Positions 1 through 10,788 are shown, counted from the stretch's first letter. The stretch: DNA of 64,000 bases from Schistocerca nitens (GCF_023898315.1 NC_064621.1:129392521-129456520), one strand, 5' to 3'. Made by a program: numbers and translations. The notes: generated by a model not told the origin, from the letters alone.

Positions 1-1326
1 ACAGTTCCTGATATTTCACTATCCCACTTCACCACAAGTTATTCTGTGCAACTCATCCGACAGACTGCTCTCCAGTTTTTCCTAAGAAGCACTCCAGCTG
101 TACCACCACGGCACCACGGCACGATGGCTTGCGGAGCGACGATCGAGCGCTCAACTGGACTAACTGGAGCATGGGCGAACCACCCTGTGCACGACACTTG
201 GCACTTTAGATCTCGAGTTAAGCCGTCCCCTCGGGCCAACTCCTGGCTAGCAGGTCGGATCTTGTTTCTCTGCCTCACCACGGCTGATCACATTCTCCAG
301 CCCATTACAACATGCAGATCAAATACTAATAATTAATCGAGTTTACATTATTAGAGAGTTGGCTTGACCTCTGCAATGATCTGTGTCCCATTTTTATACA
401 AAAGCTTGCATTATTCTATTGTGTATGACTTCGTACACAATGGTAAGGAGACAGAGTGGTGCGACAACTGTCGTCGTAGGAAAGCTGGAGAGGAACAGTA
501 ATGATCAGTGAACATGTTATCACAGTTAATAGAAGTACTTAACATGGGTTTCTCCAAAGGAATGAAGACTGCTTACAAAGTCCAGCTCATAATTTCACAA
601 GTAAGCGGCTCCCTGTACTACAATACAAACTGTGGTGCCGATTCGGAGCCGTCTGCATAGCAACACACAGCGAAGTGGCTCCGACAGCAAGGGCGCGGGT
701 CGCTGGCGCCGGCCCTCCTACAGTATATTCCGGCAGCAGAGAGATCTCGGAGTACACAGCCGCTGGAGGCGCAGCTCAGAGGGTACGCACTGCTGCGTCC
801 GCAAGATTCCGCGCGACCACTGTCTAACTTGTAGTTCTGTGGCTGTGACGCCCGTGGGGTGGTATCGACACATGATACCACAAGCTCGAGAAAAAAACCA
901 AGAAAAATATCACTCTTGCATGATCGCAGGATGGTTAACAGCAAACAAATGTCAAATAACAGTCTGGCACCTGGCTGACGCATTTCATACCATGACCGAT
1001 GGAAAGTAGAGCTCAATGGAAGTGAGTAGCACCTTAATATCTTTGTCTACCAGTGCTACGCTATTCCAGAGGAGGGTTTCCTTTTTTTTCATCACTCTTA
1101 TGATGGTCCTGCTGCACCAATTCTTGATGTCTTCTCCACCACCAATCACTTCTTGTCAAAATAACACTTAAAGCCAAGGTCATCACTTATTTGTCACATA
1201 AATTCAGATTTTTGTCTGCCCCAACCACGTTCGCCTTCTGCGACACCCCATTATGCCATGAAAATTATTGTCTAATAACTTTACACATGCAGTATCATCT
1301 TTTCTCTTCTTTTACTTGGTATTTTA
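1..1326. other. No gene recognised; GC-rich patch
   Basis: I see no coding region or recognised repeat here. Positions about 625-850 are more GC- and CpG-rich than their surroundings and produce overlapping ORFs on both strands. None of these has a recognisable domain. The patch could belong to an unrecognised LTR or 5' untranslated repeat region, but nothing proves that. Confidence 0.4.
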
Positions 1327-1473
1327 CACTCTGAAGCGCCAAAGAAACTGGAATAGGCGTCCGTATTAAATACAGAGACATGCAAACAGGAAGAATACGG
1401 CACCGTGGTCAGCAAAGCCTATATGAGACAGCAAGTGTCTGGCGCAACTGTTAGATCGGTCACTTCTGCTACA

Positions 1474-2858
1474 ATGCCAAGTAATCAAGATTTAAGTGAA
1501 CTTGATTGTGGTGTTGAAGTCGGCGCACGAGCGATGGAACCAGTGATCTCTATACTACCTGTATGTTGAACTTCAGCTGTCAGATCGTGCCAGTCATAGA
1601 TGCTCATACTTGGTTTCCTGCCAAATTACAACATGGCTGGTAGAATATGTCACGAGAACACGAAAAGAAAATACTTTTCGATTCCGTTCCCACATCAGCC
1701 TATTACATCACATATCGACATAAAGTTCAAAAAATATATCGATCTGCAATTCTTTGTCACGTACAGACGGATGGAAATTTGTTTGCCAAACTACAACATG
1801 GCGGACGAGGCAAAGCACACGCGTCTGCAGACACGCTCCAGTCCTATAGTCAGACAGCAGACTTCTACATCCAGGATGCATAGAGATCACTGGATGGAAC
1901 ACAGCATCGCCGAGGTAGCGATGAAGTGGGGATTTTCGCGTACGGCCATATCACGAGTGTACCGCGAATATCAGGAATCCGGTAAAAGATCAAATCTCCG
2001 ACATCGCTGCGGCCGGAAAAAGATCCTGCAAGAAGGGGACCAACGGCAACTGAAGAGAATCGTTCAATGCGACAGAAGTGCAGCTCTTCCACAAATTGCT
2101 GCAGATTTCAGTGCAGATCCATCACCAAGTGTCAGCATGCGAACCATTTAACGAAACATCATCGATATGGGCTTTCGGAGCCGGAGGCCCACTCATGCAC
2201 GCTTGGTGACTGCACAGCACAAAGCTTTACGCCTCGCCCGGGCCCGTCAACACCGACATTGGACTGCTGATGACTGGAAACATGTTGGCTGGTCGGACGA
2301 GTCTCGTTTCAAATTGTATTGAGCGGAAAGACGTGACGGGTATGGAGACAACCTCCTGATTTCATGGACCCTCCATGACAACAGGGACTGTTCAAGCTGG
2401 TGGTGGCTCTGTAATGGTATGTGGCGTGAGCAGTTGGACTCATACAGGATCCCTGATACTCCCAGATACTCTAACAGATGACATCAGCATAAGTATCCTC
2501 TCTGATCACCTGCATCCATTCATGTCTATTGTGCATTCCAACAGACTATGGAAATTCCAGCAGGACAATGCGACACCCCACACCTCCAGAACTGCTACAT
2601 AGTGGCTCCAAGAACACTCTTCTGAGTTTAGTTCCGCGGCCACCAAACTCCCCAGACATGAACATTATTGAGCATATCTGGGATGCCTTGCAAAGTGCTG
2701 TTCAGAAGAGATCTCCACCCCCTTGTACTCTTACGGATTTATGGACAGCACTGCAGGATTCATTGTATCAGTTCCCTCCAGCACTACTTCAGACATTGCT
2801 CGAGGCTATGCCACGTCGTTGTGCCGCACTTTTATGTACTCGCGGTGGCCATACACGA
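1474..2858 (+). pseudogene. Tc1-A transposase relic
   Basis: The reading frame appears to start at the ATG at 1474 (MPSNQDLSEL) and is broken by the MITE insertion after 'GARAM'. Downstream, fragments give the helix-turn-helix region ('VAMKWGFSRTAISRVYREYQ', 1911 onward) and 'HVGWSDESRFKLY' around the first catalytic Asp (about 2280-2320). Next come 'QQDNATPH' (second Asp, about 2560) and 'NSPDMNIIEHIWD' (third catalytic Glu, about 2650-2690). Stops and shifts occur at several points, for example within 2150-2400 and 2600. All three catalytic positions are still visible, so this is an ordinary dead Tc1-like transposase that was once complete. Confidence 0.85.
1541..1892. mobile_element. hAT-like MITE with 8-bp TSD
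   Basis: A 352-bp non-autonomous insertion inside Tc1-A. Its ends are exact inverted repeats for 13 bp (cagtgatctctat at 1541; its complement ends at 1892), and weaker inverted similarity continues to about 45 bp. It is flanked by an 8-bp direct duplication, gatggaac, at 1533-1540 and 1893-1900. Removing the element and one duplication restores the Tc1-A reading. CAG-starting termini plus an 8-bp TSD are the hAT superfamily signature. Two similar internal segments (around 1618 and 1780) contain 'acaacatggc'. No transposase is encoded. Confidence 0.85.
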
Positions 2859-3004
2859 TTTTATTCGCCGATTCTGGGGATACCAACATATATGTCGCCG
2901 TGACCCTCTAGCGGTCACATATATCTGTAACAACGAAATGGTGCGTTTGTGTCAATCAGGTTAATCGATCTACACAGAGACATAAGAGAATAGCAAAAAG
3001 ATGG

Positions 3005-3220
3005 TATCGTATTTGGACATGTGCATGACCACGCCATGAATGTGATTGACCGATTTGTTGAAACTTCAGCGAGGATAATCGAAAGTATGTACATGGAATG
3101 GTGTACAACTCTCCTTCATGTGACACAGTGTAGAAACAGTGATCATACTAAAGTCGTAACCAACAAGGACCAGAGACGAGTGCAACTCCTTGTGAACGAC
3201 AATCGGTTTGTATACTGAAA
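3005..3220 (+). mobile_element. Possible Tc1 transposase N-terminal scrap
   Basis: A reading frame near 3016 gives GHVHDHAMNVIDRFVE. It resembles the frame at 50574-50616 (GRTHDHAV, then RF), which belongs to a decayed Tc1-type element. The match is short and diverged, and the rest of this interval has no recognisable domain. The interval from 2870 to 4034 otherwise shows nothing I can name. Confidence 0.35.
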
Positions 3221-4034
3221 ATAGTTACTGCTGTATAAGTATAGGACCATGTTAATCTCTTTGTGAGGGAAAATTATTAGGGAAACGTCATGCAGTGGAT
3301 GTGGCCATTGCTCAGAGAGGCACATAAAGCTGCACGTCTCTAATGGACAAAGAAAAAAAGGCACTGGTCAGTAGCTGTGGTGCTCTCCGATTTTTCCTCT
3401 TTTCAAGTGATGGAAGGCGCCGATTCTCCCTGTAGATCATTTTTAACCCACAGCGCGTGGAGGGTGTAATTCTGACCGGAAGTGGATCGGTAATTTTTTT
3501 GGTTTTATTTTTAACCTTGTCGTGGATCATTACACTCAGGTGGCCGTTGACAGGCATCAGGATGTTTATTACAGTATTCTTGACGACCAAGTGCTGGCCA
3601 TTCTTCCACATTTTCCTGGCGAGTATATCGCGTAAAATGCCCTTTTCCAGCAACCTTATTCACAGAACTGCTTGCATATATCCGTGGCTTGACGAACACT
3701 CATGCATGTGATACACTAAATTATATAATTTCCATCCCACAGGAAACGTCTGGTACCGTTGGGAACAGAAAATTAAACATCCTCGCAATTTGGTTCCTGT
3801 GTAGGATATATTTATGCCTTCAGCTGGAGACGGCACACCCGAAACAATTTTTAACATCTCGTTCTCTGGCGAACTGACCTGATTGTTGAAGACAGAGCAG
3901 AAGACAAGCCCACTCTGTTACTTTACTTGATAAATGCTTTAGTCACTTTTTTACGTCATCATCAGTTCAGTTAGTTACTGGAAAGAAGTAAAAGCGGTTA
4001 CGAAAGCACAAACAACTCCTTAACTGAATAAAAA

Positions 4035-4251
4035 AACATGGTTCAAATGGCTCTGAGCACTATGGGACTTAACATCTAGGGTCATCAGTCCCCTAGAACT
4101 TAGAACTACTTAAACCTAAATAACCTAAGGACAGCACACAACACCCAGTCATCACGAGGCAGAGAAAATCCCTGACCCCGCCGGGAATCGAACCCGGGAA
4201 CCCGGGCGTGGGAAGCGAGAACGCTACCGCATGATCACGGGCTGCGGACAA
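4035..4251 (-). mobile_element. SINE-G (tRNA-Gly-like head)
   Basis: A full-length SINE read on the minus strand. Its head at the high-coordinate end resembles tRNA-Gly with anticodon CCC: the complement has ttctcgcttcccacg and box B ggttcgattcc. Its tail, at the low-coordinate end, is the one shared with SINE-A and ends in tttgaaccat. It is bracketed by the 13-bp TSD aactgaataaaaa (4022-4034 and 4252-4264), so the ends are exact. Confidence 0.93.
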
Positions 4252-4650
4252 AACTGAATAAAAAGTCACCACGAAGCCAGTTATACAGAATTACGCGAAG
4301 CGCAGGACATCAGCTGGTTCAGTTAGAACTTCAAAGATCGCAATATTTCGGTAACATTTTCTTATGCATTTTTATCTCACATACGACTCTCTCTGTACTT
4401 ACAGACCCACTTCTCTTTCAATTTTAATAATAAATTTACCCGAGAATGACCTAAAGAAGCGTGGAAACCATTTACCACTAACATAAGTACTGATATAGAC
4501 GGCCTTCGCCTTACTAGAAACTGGAAGTGGTCAGCAAGCTCTGTGAATATCAAGTCTTCAATTATGAAATAGGTAACTACACTACTGGCCATTAAAATTG
4601 ATACACCAAGAAGAAACACAGATGATAAACGGGTATTAATTATACAAATA

Positions 4651-6066
4651 CACTCCTGGAAATGGAAAAAAGAACACATTGACACCGGTGTGTCAGACCC
4701 ACCATACTTGCTCCGGACACTGCCAGAGGGCTGTACAAGCAATGATCACACGCACGGCAAAGCGGACACACCAGGAACCGCGGTGTTGGCCGTCGAATGG
4801 CGCTAGCTGCGCAGCATTTGTGCACCGCCGCCGTCAGTGTCAGCCAGTTTGCCGTGGCATATGAAGCTCCATCGCAGTCACTGGTAGCATGCCGCGACAG
4901 CGTGGACGTGAACCGTATGTGCAGTTGACGGACTTTGAGCGAGGGCGTATAGTGGGCATGCGGGAGGCCGGGTGGACGTACCGCCGAATTGCTCAACACG
5001 TGGGGCGTGAGGTCTCCACAGTACATCGATGTTGTCGCCAGTGGTCGGCGGAAGGTGCACGTGCCCGTCGACCTGGGACCGGACCGCAGCGACGCACGGA
5101 TGCACGCCAAGACCGTAGGATGCTACGCAGTGCCGTAGGGGACCGCACCGCCACGTCCCAGCAAATTAGGGACACTGTTGCTCCTGGGGTATCGGCGAGG
5201 ACCATTCGCAACCGTCTCCATGAAGCTGGGCTACGGTCCCGCACACCGTTAGGCCGTCTTCCGCTCACGCCCCAACATCGTGCAGCCCGCCTCCAGTGGT
5301 GTCGCGACAGGCGTGAATGGAGGGACGAATGGAGACGTGTCGTCTTGAGCGATGAGAGTCGCTTCTGCCTTGGTGCCAATGATGGTCGTATGCGTGTTTG
5401 GCGCCGTGCAGGTGAGCGCCACAATCAGGACTGCATACGACCGAGGCACACAGGGCCAACACCCGGCATCATGGTGTGGGGAGCGATCTCCTACACTGGC
5501 CGTACACCACTGGTGATCGTCGAGGGGACACTGAATAGTGCACGGTACATCCAAACCGTCATCGAACCCATCGTTCTACCATTCCTAGACCGGCAAGGGA
5601 ACTTGCTGTTCCAACAGGACAATGCACGTCCGCATGTATCCCGTGCCACCCAACGTGCTCTAGAAGGTGTAAGTCAACTACCCTGGCCAGCAAGATCTCC
5701 GGATCTGTCCCCCATTGAGCATGTTTGGGACTGGATGAAGCGTCGTCTCACGCGGTCTGCACGTCCAGCACGAACGCTGGTCCAACTGAGGCGCCAGGTG
5801 GGAATGGCATGGCAAGCCGTTCCACAGGACTACATCCAGCATCTCTACGATCGTCTCCATGGGAGAATAGCAGCCTGCACTGCTGCGAAAGGAGGATATA
5901 CACTGTACTAGTGCCGACATTGTCCATGCTCTGTTGCCTGTGTCTATGTGCCTGTGGTTCTGTCAGTGTGATCATGTGATGTATCTGACCCCAGGAATGT
6001 GTCAATAAAGTTTCCCCTTCCTGGGACAATGAATTCACGGTGTTCTTATTTCAATTTCCAGGAGTG
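4651..6066 (+). mobile_element. Tc1-C element, intact copy (1416 bp)
   Basis: A complete Tc1-type element bounded by TA dinucleotides at 4649-4650 and 6067-6068. Its inverted termini begin cactcctggaaat and run about 27 bp. It carries one uninterrupted transposase gene, with AATAAA at 6004-6009 after the stop. A second copy at 51094-52514 is nearly identical by eye, which suggests recent transposition. This is the only element in the window that looks autonomous. Confidence 0.93.
4889..5911 (+). CDS. Tc1-C transposase, intact, DD32E spacing
   Basis: A 340-residue transposase predicted to bind the element's terminal repeats and perform cut-and-paste transposition into TA. Two helix-turn-helix regions span about residues 12-55 (TYRRIAQHVGREVSTVHR) and 72-115 (TSQQIRDTV, SARTIRNRLHEAGL). 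The catalytic core has Asp155 (LSDESRF), Asp244 (QQDNARPH) and Glu277 (SPDLSPIEHVW). I count 32 residues between Asp244 and Glu277, two fewer than the usual 34 of Tc1 transposases; the Tc1-B relics have 34. The start is the ATG giving MPRQRGREPY. An in-frame stop (TGA at 4862) lies just upstream, and the match to copy 2 begins in the same place. The gene ends at TAG just before the 3' terminal repeat. Length and motif order are normal for the family. Activity is inferred, not shown. Confidence 0.92.
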   Translation: MPRQRGREPYVQLTDFERGRIVGMREAGWTYRRIAQHVGREVSTVHRCCRQWSAEGARARRPGTGPQRRTDARQDRRMLRSAVGDRTATSQQIRDTVAPGVSARTIRNRLHEAGLRSRTPLGRLPLTPQHRAARLQWCRDRREWRDEWRRVVLSDESRFCLGANDGRMRVWRRAGERHNQDCIRPRHTGPTPGIMVWGAISYTGRTPLVIVEGTLNSARYIQTVIEPIVLPFLDRQGNLLFQQDNARPHVSRATQRALEGVSQLPWPARSPDLSPIEHVWDWMKRRLTRSARPARTLVQLRRQVGMAWQAVPQDYIQHLYDRLHGRIAACTAAKGGYTLY

Positions 6067-6128
6067 TATATTATACTATGACATATGATTACATTTACAC
6101 GCAATTTGGGTGCATAGATCCGGAGAAA

Positions 6129-7176
6129 TCAGTACCCAGAACAACTACCTCTGGCCGTAATAAGGGCCTCGATACGTCTGTGCATTGAGGCAAACAGAGC
6201 TTGGATGCCGTGTACAGATACAGCTGCCCTTGCAGCTTCAACACGATACCACAGTTCATCAAGAGTACTGACTGGCGTGTTGTGACGAGCCATTTGCTCG
6301 GCCACCATTGACCAGACGTTTTCAGTTGGTGAGAGATCTGGAGAATGTGTTGGCCAGGGCAGCAGTCGAATATTTTCTGTATCCAGAAAGGCCCGTACAG
6401 GACTTGCAACATAGGGTCGTGCATTATCCTGCTGAAATGTACGGTTTCGCAGGTATCGAATGAAGGATAGAACCAAGGGTCGTATCACATCTGAAATGTA
6501 ACGTCCACTGTTCAAAGTGCCGTCAATGCGAACAAGAGCTGACCGAGACGTGTAACCAAGGGCACCCCCATACCATCACGCCGGGTGATATGCCACTATG
6601 GCGATGACGAATACACGCTTCAAATGTGCGTTCACCGCGATGTCACCAAACAGGGATGCGACCATCATGATGCTGTAAACAGAACCTGGATTCATCCGAA
6701 AAAATGACGTTTTGTCATTCGTGCACCCAGGTTCGTCGTTGAGTACACCATCGCAGGCGCTCCTGTCTGTCATGCAGCGTCAAGGGTAAACGCAGCCACG
6801 GTCTCCAAGCTGGTAGTCCATGCTGCTGCAAACGTCATCGAACTGTTCGTGCAGGTAATTGTTGTCTTGGAAACGTCCCCATATGTTGACTCAGGGATCG
6901 AGACGTGAGTGCACGATCCGTTACAGCCATGCGGATAAGATGCCTGTCATCTCGACTGCTAGTGATACGAGGCCGTTGGGATCCAGCACGGCGTTCCGTA
7001 TTACCCTCCTGAACCCACCGACTCCATATTCTGCTAACAGTCATTGGGTTTCGACCAACGCGAGCAGAAATGTCGCGATACGATAAACCGCAATCGCGAT
7101 AGGCTACAATCCTACCTTTATCAAAGTCGGAAGCGTGATGGTACGCATTTCTCCTCCTTACACAACAACGTTTCAC
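6129..7176 (-). pseudogene. Tc1-B transposase relic, copy 1
   Basis: Read on the minus strand. The N-terminal part gives FDKGRIVAYRDCGLSYRDIS and NPMTVSRIWSRWVQEG (helix-turn-helix, 6835-7176). The C-terminal part (6129-6515) gives QQDNARPYV with the second catalytic Asp and SPDLSPTENVW with the third, Glu. The usual DD34E spacing of 34 residues separates these two. The middle, with the first Asp, is shifted but traceable near 6650-6700. Several shifts and stops kill it. Confidence 0.85.
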
Positions 7177-7393
7177 CAGGCAACGTCGGTCAATTGCTGT
7201 TTGTGTATGAGAAATTGGTTGGAAACTTTCCTCATGTCAGCATGTTGTAGGTGTCGCCACCGGCGCCAACGTTTTTTGAATGCTCAGAAAAGCTAATCAG
7301 TTGCATATCACAGTATCTTCTTCCTGTCGGTTAAATTTCGCAACTGTAGCACTTCATCTCCGTGGTGAAGCAATTTTAATGGCCAGTAGTGTA

Positions 7394-8727
7394 TGCAACT
7401 GAATACACGCAGCCAGCATGCTCATATTCAGCCTCTGTGGCCTGTCACCATAACACTAGTTCGCCTTTAGATGTTCTCGTGGAGGTCGCTCAGGCGGCCT
7501 TGGCAGCTTCTCGGCGTCGGAAGCCCAGCGCGGGCCGATTCCCACAAGACTGGGCCGACCGGCGTGCGGTTGGCAGCCCGCGGCGGCGCTCGTGGTTGGC
7601 AGCCCTGCGGCGCGCACCGGGCCCGACGGCGGGCCGTCGCCGCAGTCTGGTCCAGCCGGCCACCTCGGCAGGTCCGAAGCGCGCGCACGCAGACAGGTGA
7701 CGATCGCGATACAGCCGCGCCGGTAAGGCACAGTGCCGCGCAGCGATAGTGGCCGCTAGGGCGAAGACGGCGGCAGCAGCAGCGCAGCGTGCAGGCGACG
7801 CCAACCTGCTGTCCACAGGTAAGGCGCACCTGCCGCTGACAGCCCCAGGCTGCGATCTGTCACCCCACGTGACTAGCCGAGTCGTCTGTACACGCTGCAC
7901 CTGCTTCTCATTTACCATACTGATAACTGACATTTCAATCTCTGTGAAATCGGAACTGTAACTTTCACGTCAACGAATTTAATAATACAAGTATCGAGAA
8001 TTCATTAACGCAACGCACATTCAAAATATAAACATACAGTAATTTGAAGCTATATTTTGAAATATATTTCAAGTTATTTACGATGTGATAGAAGTTCTAA
8101 TATATGTTGGTTTCTCATACTACTGAAGTAAAGAGTACAGCATAATTTGATTGCTTACCTTACGAAAGAATGCATACTACCGGAATTCCAGCTATTTGTG
8201 AAATTTGTTTACTATTCAATTATACAAAATAATTGTGAATATCTTCAATAAAATTAGCCACCACCAGTTTTGTTTCCATTTCATACATATCTGACGGACT
8301 CAAATAAGTAATTAACAAGAAATAAACTCCGGAAAACATTTGCACTCGGAATTATATGTAACCCCTTGATTGTACGTATATAGTAAGTACTTTGTTACAT
8401 CACTTCTTTCGAAGTGTATTGCCAGGTTATTATTTATCATTTGAGTTGTATGCTTAAAGTGGAAAACGTTGAATAGAGTCAGTTTGGCGCGCACTATGTT
8501 CTCAAGAGTTTCAACTTGTATTTCCACGTCTCTAGTTTCTGTTTTTCATTTTTCTGATAGAGTAGTCATCTGCGCGTTTCTCATTAATTCTGTTTAAACG
8601 ATTCAATCGACATTTTAGTCTCTGTGCCATTACGAAATAATATGTAACAGCAAGAAATTCTTTGTTATAGTCCTTCGGAATGTGTTTCTCTTTCACAGAG
8701 GACATCATCGTAAAGACCATAATCACA
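7394..8727. other. Unannotated, with CpG-rich patch 7470-7870
   Basis: About 400 bp (7470-7870) are strongly GC- and CpG-rich against an AT-rich background. ORFs there run through several frames on both strands, as expected from composition alone. A consensus splice donor, cacag|gtaagg, lies at about 7816-7825, so a non-coding first exon or promoter of a host gene is possible. No protein domain is seen. From 7900 to 8727 the sequence is AT-rich with nothing I recognise. Confidence 0.35.
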
Positions 8728-8933
8728 GGGTCGGCCGCGGTGGTCTCGCGGTTCTAGGCGCTCAGTCCGGAACCGCGCGACTGCTACGGTCGCAGGTTCG
8801 AATCCTGCCTCGGGCATGGATGTGTGTGATGTCCTTAGGTTAGTTAGATTTAAGTAGTTCTAAGTTCTAGGGGACTCATGACCTCAGATGTTAAGTCCCA
8901 TAGTGCTCAGAGCCATTTGAACCATTTTTTTTA
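8728..8933 (+). mobile_element. SINE-A, full length
   Basis: A tRNA-derived SINE with box A in ggtctcgcggttctaggcgc and box B ggttcgaatcc. It has the common tail (aagtagttctaagttctagg, then tgaaccattttttt). The 12-bp TSD accataatcaca brackets it exactly at 8716-8727 and 8934-8945. Confidence 0.95.
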
Positions 8934-8945
8934 ACCATAATCACA

Positions 8946-9849
8946 ATGGAAATGGAGAGCTCCTTTTTCGGATCTTCCACTGCATGATAGGTACTATATG
9001 CTTAGCAGAATTGCATAATGGATACGGTATTATTTAATAATATTTTATTTCCGTACAGATTACGCAACAGTTACAAATAAGAGGTTTCGTCCCATTCCAC
9101 CGTCCTCAGATAAATAGTGGTAACAAAAAAAAAAAAAAATATGTAGGAGATCTATAACGGAAAAAAATAAATAACGTAGTTACCTAACGTAAAGCTTCAC
9201 ATTACTAAGTTTCTGTTATTTTTATTGATCTGAGGATGGTAATATAGACAGAATGTCATTGTTTTAAAACTGACGTGCAATGGAGGCTGTAAATAAACTG
9301 TTAACAAATGCTAAACGTAACTGATTTTTCTGGAGAACAAAGTTTCACTAATTGATGGCATTATCTTCTGAAAACCTGCTTTGGCAAACTTTACAAAATC
9401 GAACATACAGCAGAATACGATTCTAGACGCTATTGTTTACCATGCACATAATGCAGATAACTGATTGTAAAGATAGCAAATTCAGATATCGTATATTTTA
9501 TTTATATTCCGTATACCACTTTTTAAGTCGCATTTGTTGTAGCCCTGTCGGTGAAAGTAAATAAAAGGTGAAAATTATTGAGTGATGTACACTACATTTT
9601 CTCTCCATTATCTGTTACTTTGCTGACGTGGGTGCACTGATTTTTCGTATGATCAGTACAGAAGAAAAAAGAGAGGGGGAGAGATACGTGAGTCATCTCA
9701 GGAACGTCATGACAGTTGTATTTTTGGTATATCTTAGTATGGCAGAGATTACCACCTGACACCTTTCGCTTACAGCACACGGTACATGGATATCAAATAG
9801 AAGTATATATGTGTTATCCAGAACTCTTGAAATAAGCTCATTTCAGGGA
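8946..9849. other. Unannotated AT-rich stretch
   Basis: No gene or named repeat. A run of A lies at 9126-9139. An imperfect inverted repeat pairs cctcagat near 9110 with atctgagg near 9228, which may mark a small non-autonomous element whose ends I cannot define. Confidence 0.3.
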
Positions 9850-10182
9850 CTACCAAACAAGAAGCATGGGTACCGAATAGAAGTATATACAGGATGTAAA
9901 ACAACTGCGAGGACAACATTTTGGAGTGTCTGGACGAGATAAACATTTTTTATGTGACATAAAGCGTGAGATACAGCGCTATCCTACTAAGTTTGACTGG
10001 AGGTTTTGATGATAGTGGTGATCAAAAATAGTATTCAAACTGCCGAGAGATGGATATTGTTGTAGTTATGTTCTTGGAAATATCCATTTTCTATACGCGC
10101 AGCAACTGTCATTTGTCTGCTAAAAATCGTCTAACACCCTCAAAACAACCATGTGTGTCATGAATCATGCTTCAGCCAAACG

Positions 10183-10381
10183 CCTGCCGTGTTGGCCGAG
10201 AGGTTCTAGGCGCTACAGTCTGGAACCACATGCCCGCTACGTTCGCAGGTTCGAATCCTGCCGCGGGCATGGATGTGTGTCATGTCCTTAGGTTAGTTAG
10301 GTTTAAGGAGTTCTAAGTTCTAGGGGACTGATGACCTCAGATGTCAAGTCCCATACTTCTCAGAGCCATTTGAACCATTTT
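10183..10381 (+). mobile_element. SINE-A
   Basis: Box A lies around gaggttctaggcgc and box B is ggttcgaatcc. The common tail ends tttgaaccattt. The 9-bp TSD agccaaacg is at 10174-10182 and 10382-10390. Confidence 0.93.
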
Positions 10382-10552
10382 AGCCAAACGGACAACCAAC
10401 ATTAGTGGCTCATCTCCCTCAAAAACGGGAATTCGTAGATAAGTAACATCTCTAAAACAATTTTAATTTCATGGCAGTTTGAATACCATCCTGAACATCA
10501 CTGGAGTCAAGACCTTCGTGGACTCTTAGCAGGGTGTTAGTGAACCTGTGAT

Positions 10553-10788
10553 GGTTGGTTCATTTGGGAGAGGGGACCAAACAGCAAGGTCATCGGTACC
10601 ATCGGATTAGGGAAGGATGGGGAAGGAAATCGGCTGTGCCCTTTCAAAGGAACCATCCCGCCATTTGCCTGAAGCGATTTAGGGAAACCACGGAAAACCT
10701 AAATCAAGATGACTGGATGCGGGTTTGAACCGTCGGCCTCCTGAATGCGAGTCCAGTGCGCTAACCACTGCCCCGCCTCTCTTGTTGG
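10553..10788 (-). mobile_element. SINE-D
   Basis: A tRNA-derived SINE with a different tail, read on the minus strand. Complemented, the head gives box A (gtggttagcgcactggact) and box B (ggttcaaaccc). The body then runs through tttaggttttccgtggtttc and the complement of aaaggaaccatcccg. It is flanked by the TSD acctgtgat (10544-10552 and 10789-10797). Further copies lie at 33586-33785 and 48430-48576, with a worn one at 15246-15362. Confidence 0.88.

Larger units (their letters stand above)
1327..2866 (+). mobile_element. Tc1-A element, degraded copy 1
   Basis: A Tc1/mariner-superfamily DNA transposon. The 5' terminus reads cactctgaagcgccaaag and follows a TA dinucleotide at 1325-1326, as expected for TA-targeting elements. 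The 3' terminal repeat is not recognisable beyond about 2858. The body matches the second copy at 40537-41662 (minus strand). It is interrupted by a 352-bp MITE at 1541-1892. The coding region has many stops and shifts, so the copy cannot make an enzyme. Confidence 0.88.
4580..7391 (-). mobile_element. Tc1-B element copy 1, split by Tc1-C
   Basis: A Tc1-type transposon read on the minus strand, with termini cactactggccattaaaat at both ends (4580 onward and complementary to 7391) and TA on each side (4578-4579, 7392-7393). A complete Tc1-C element sits inside it at 4651-6066, about 70 bp from its 3' end. Without the insert it is about 1.4 kb, matching Tc1-B copy 2 at 47022-48421. The transposase is broken. 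The order is certain: Tc1-B first, Tc1-C later. Confidence 0.92.

Noticed and set aside
618-1016. LTR or gene at the GC-rich patch with opposed ORFs of 132 and 125 residues
   Set aside because: No tg...ca ends, primer-binding site or domain could be found; the ORFs mirror each other on opposite strands.
7456-7933. Overlapping long ORFs on both strands (up to 147 residues)
   Set aside because: They come from high GC with few stop codons. Residue composition is Arg/Ala/Pro-rich in several frames and no domain is visible.
8728-8810. A functional tRNA gene at the SINE head
   Set aside because: The cloverleaf is incomplete, the head is fused to the SINE tail and a TSD brackets the whole unit. 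The same applies to all other tRNA-like heads here.
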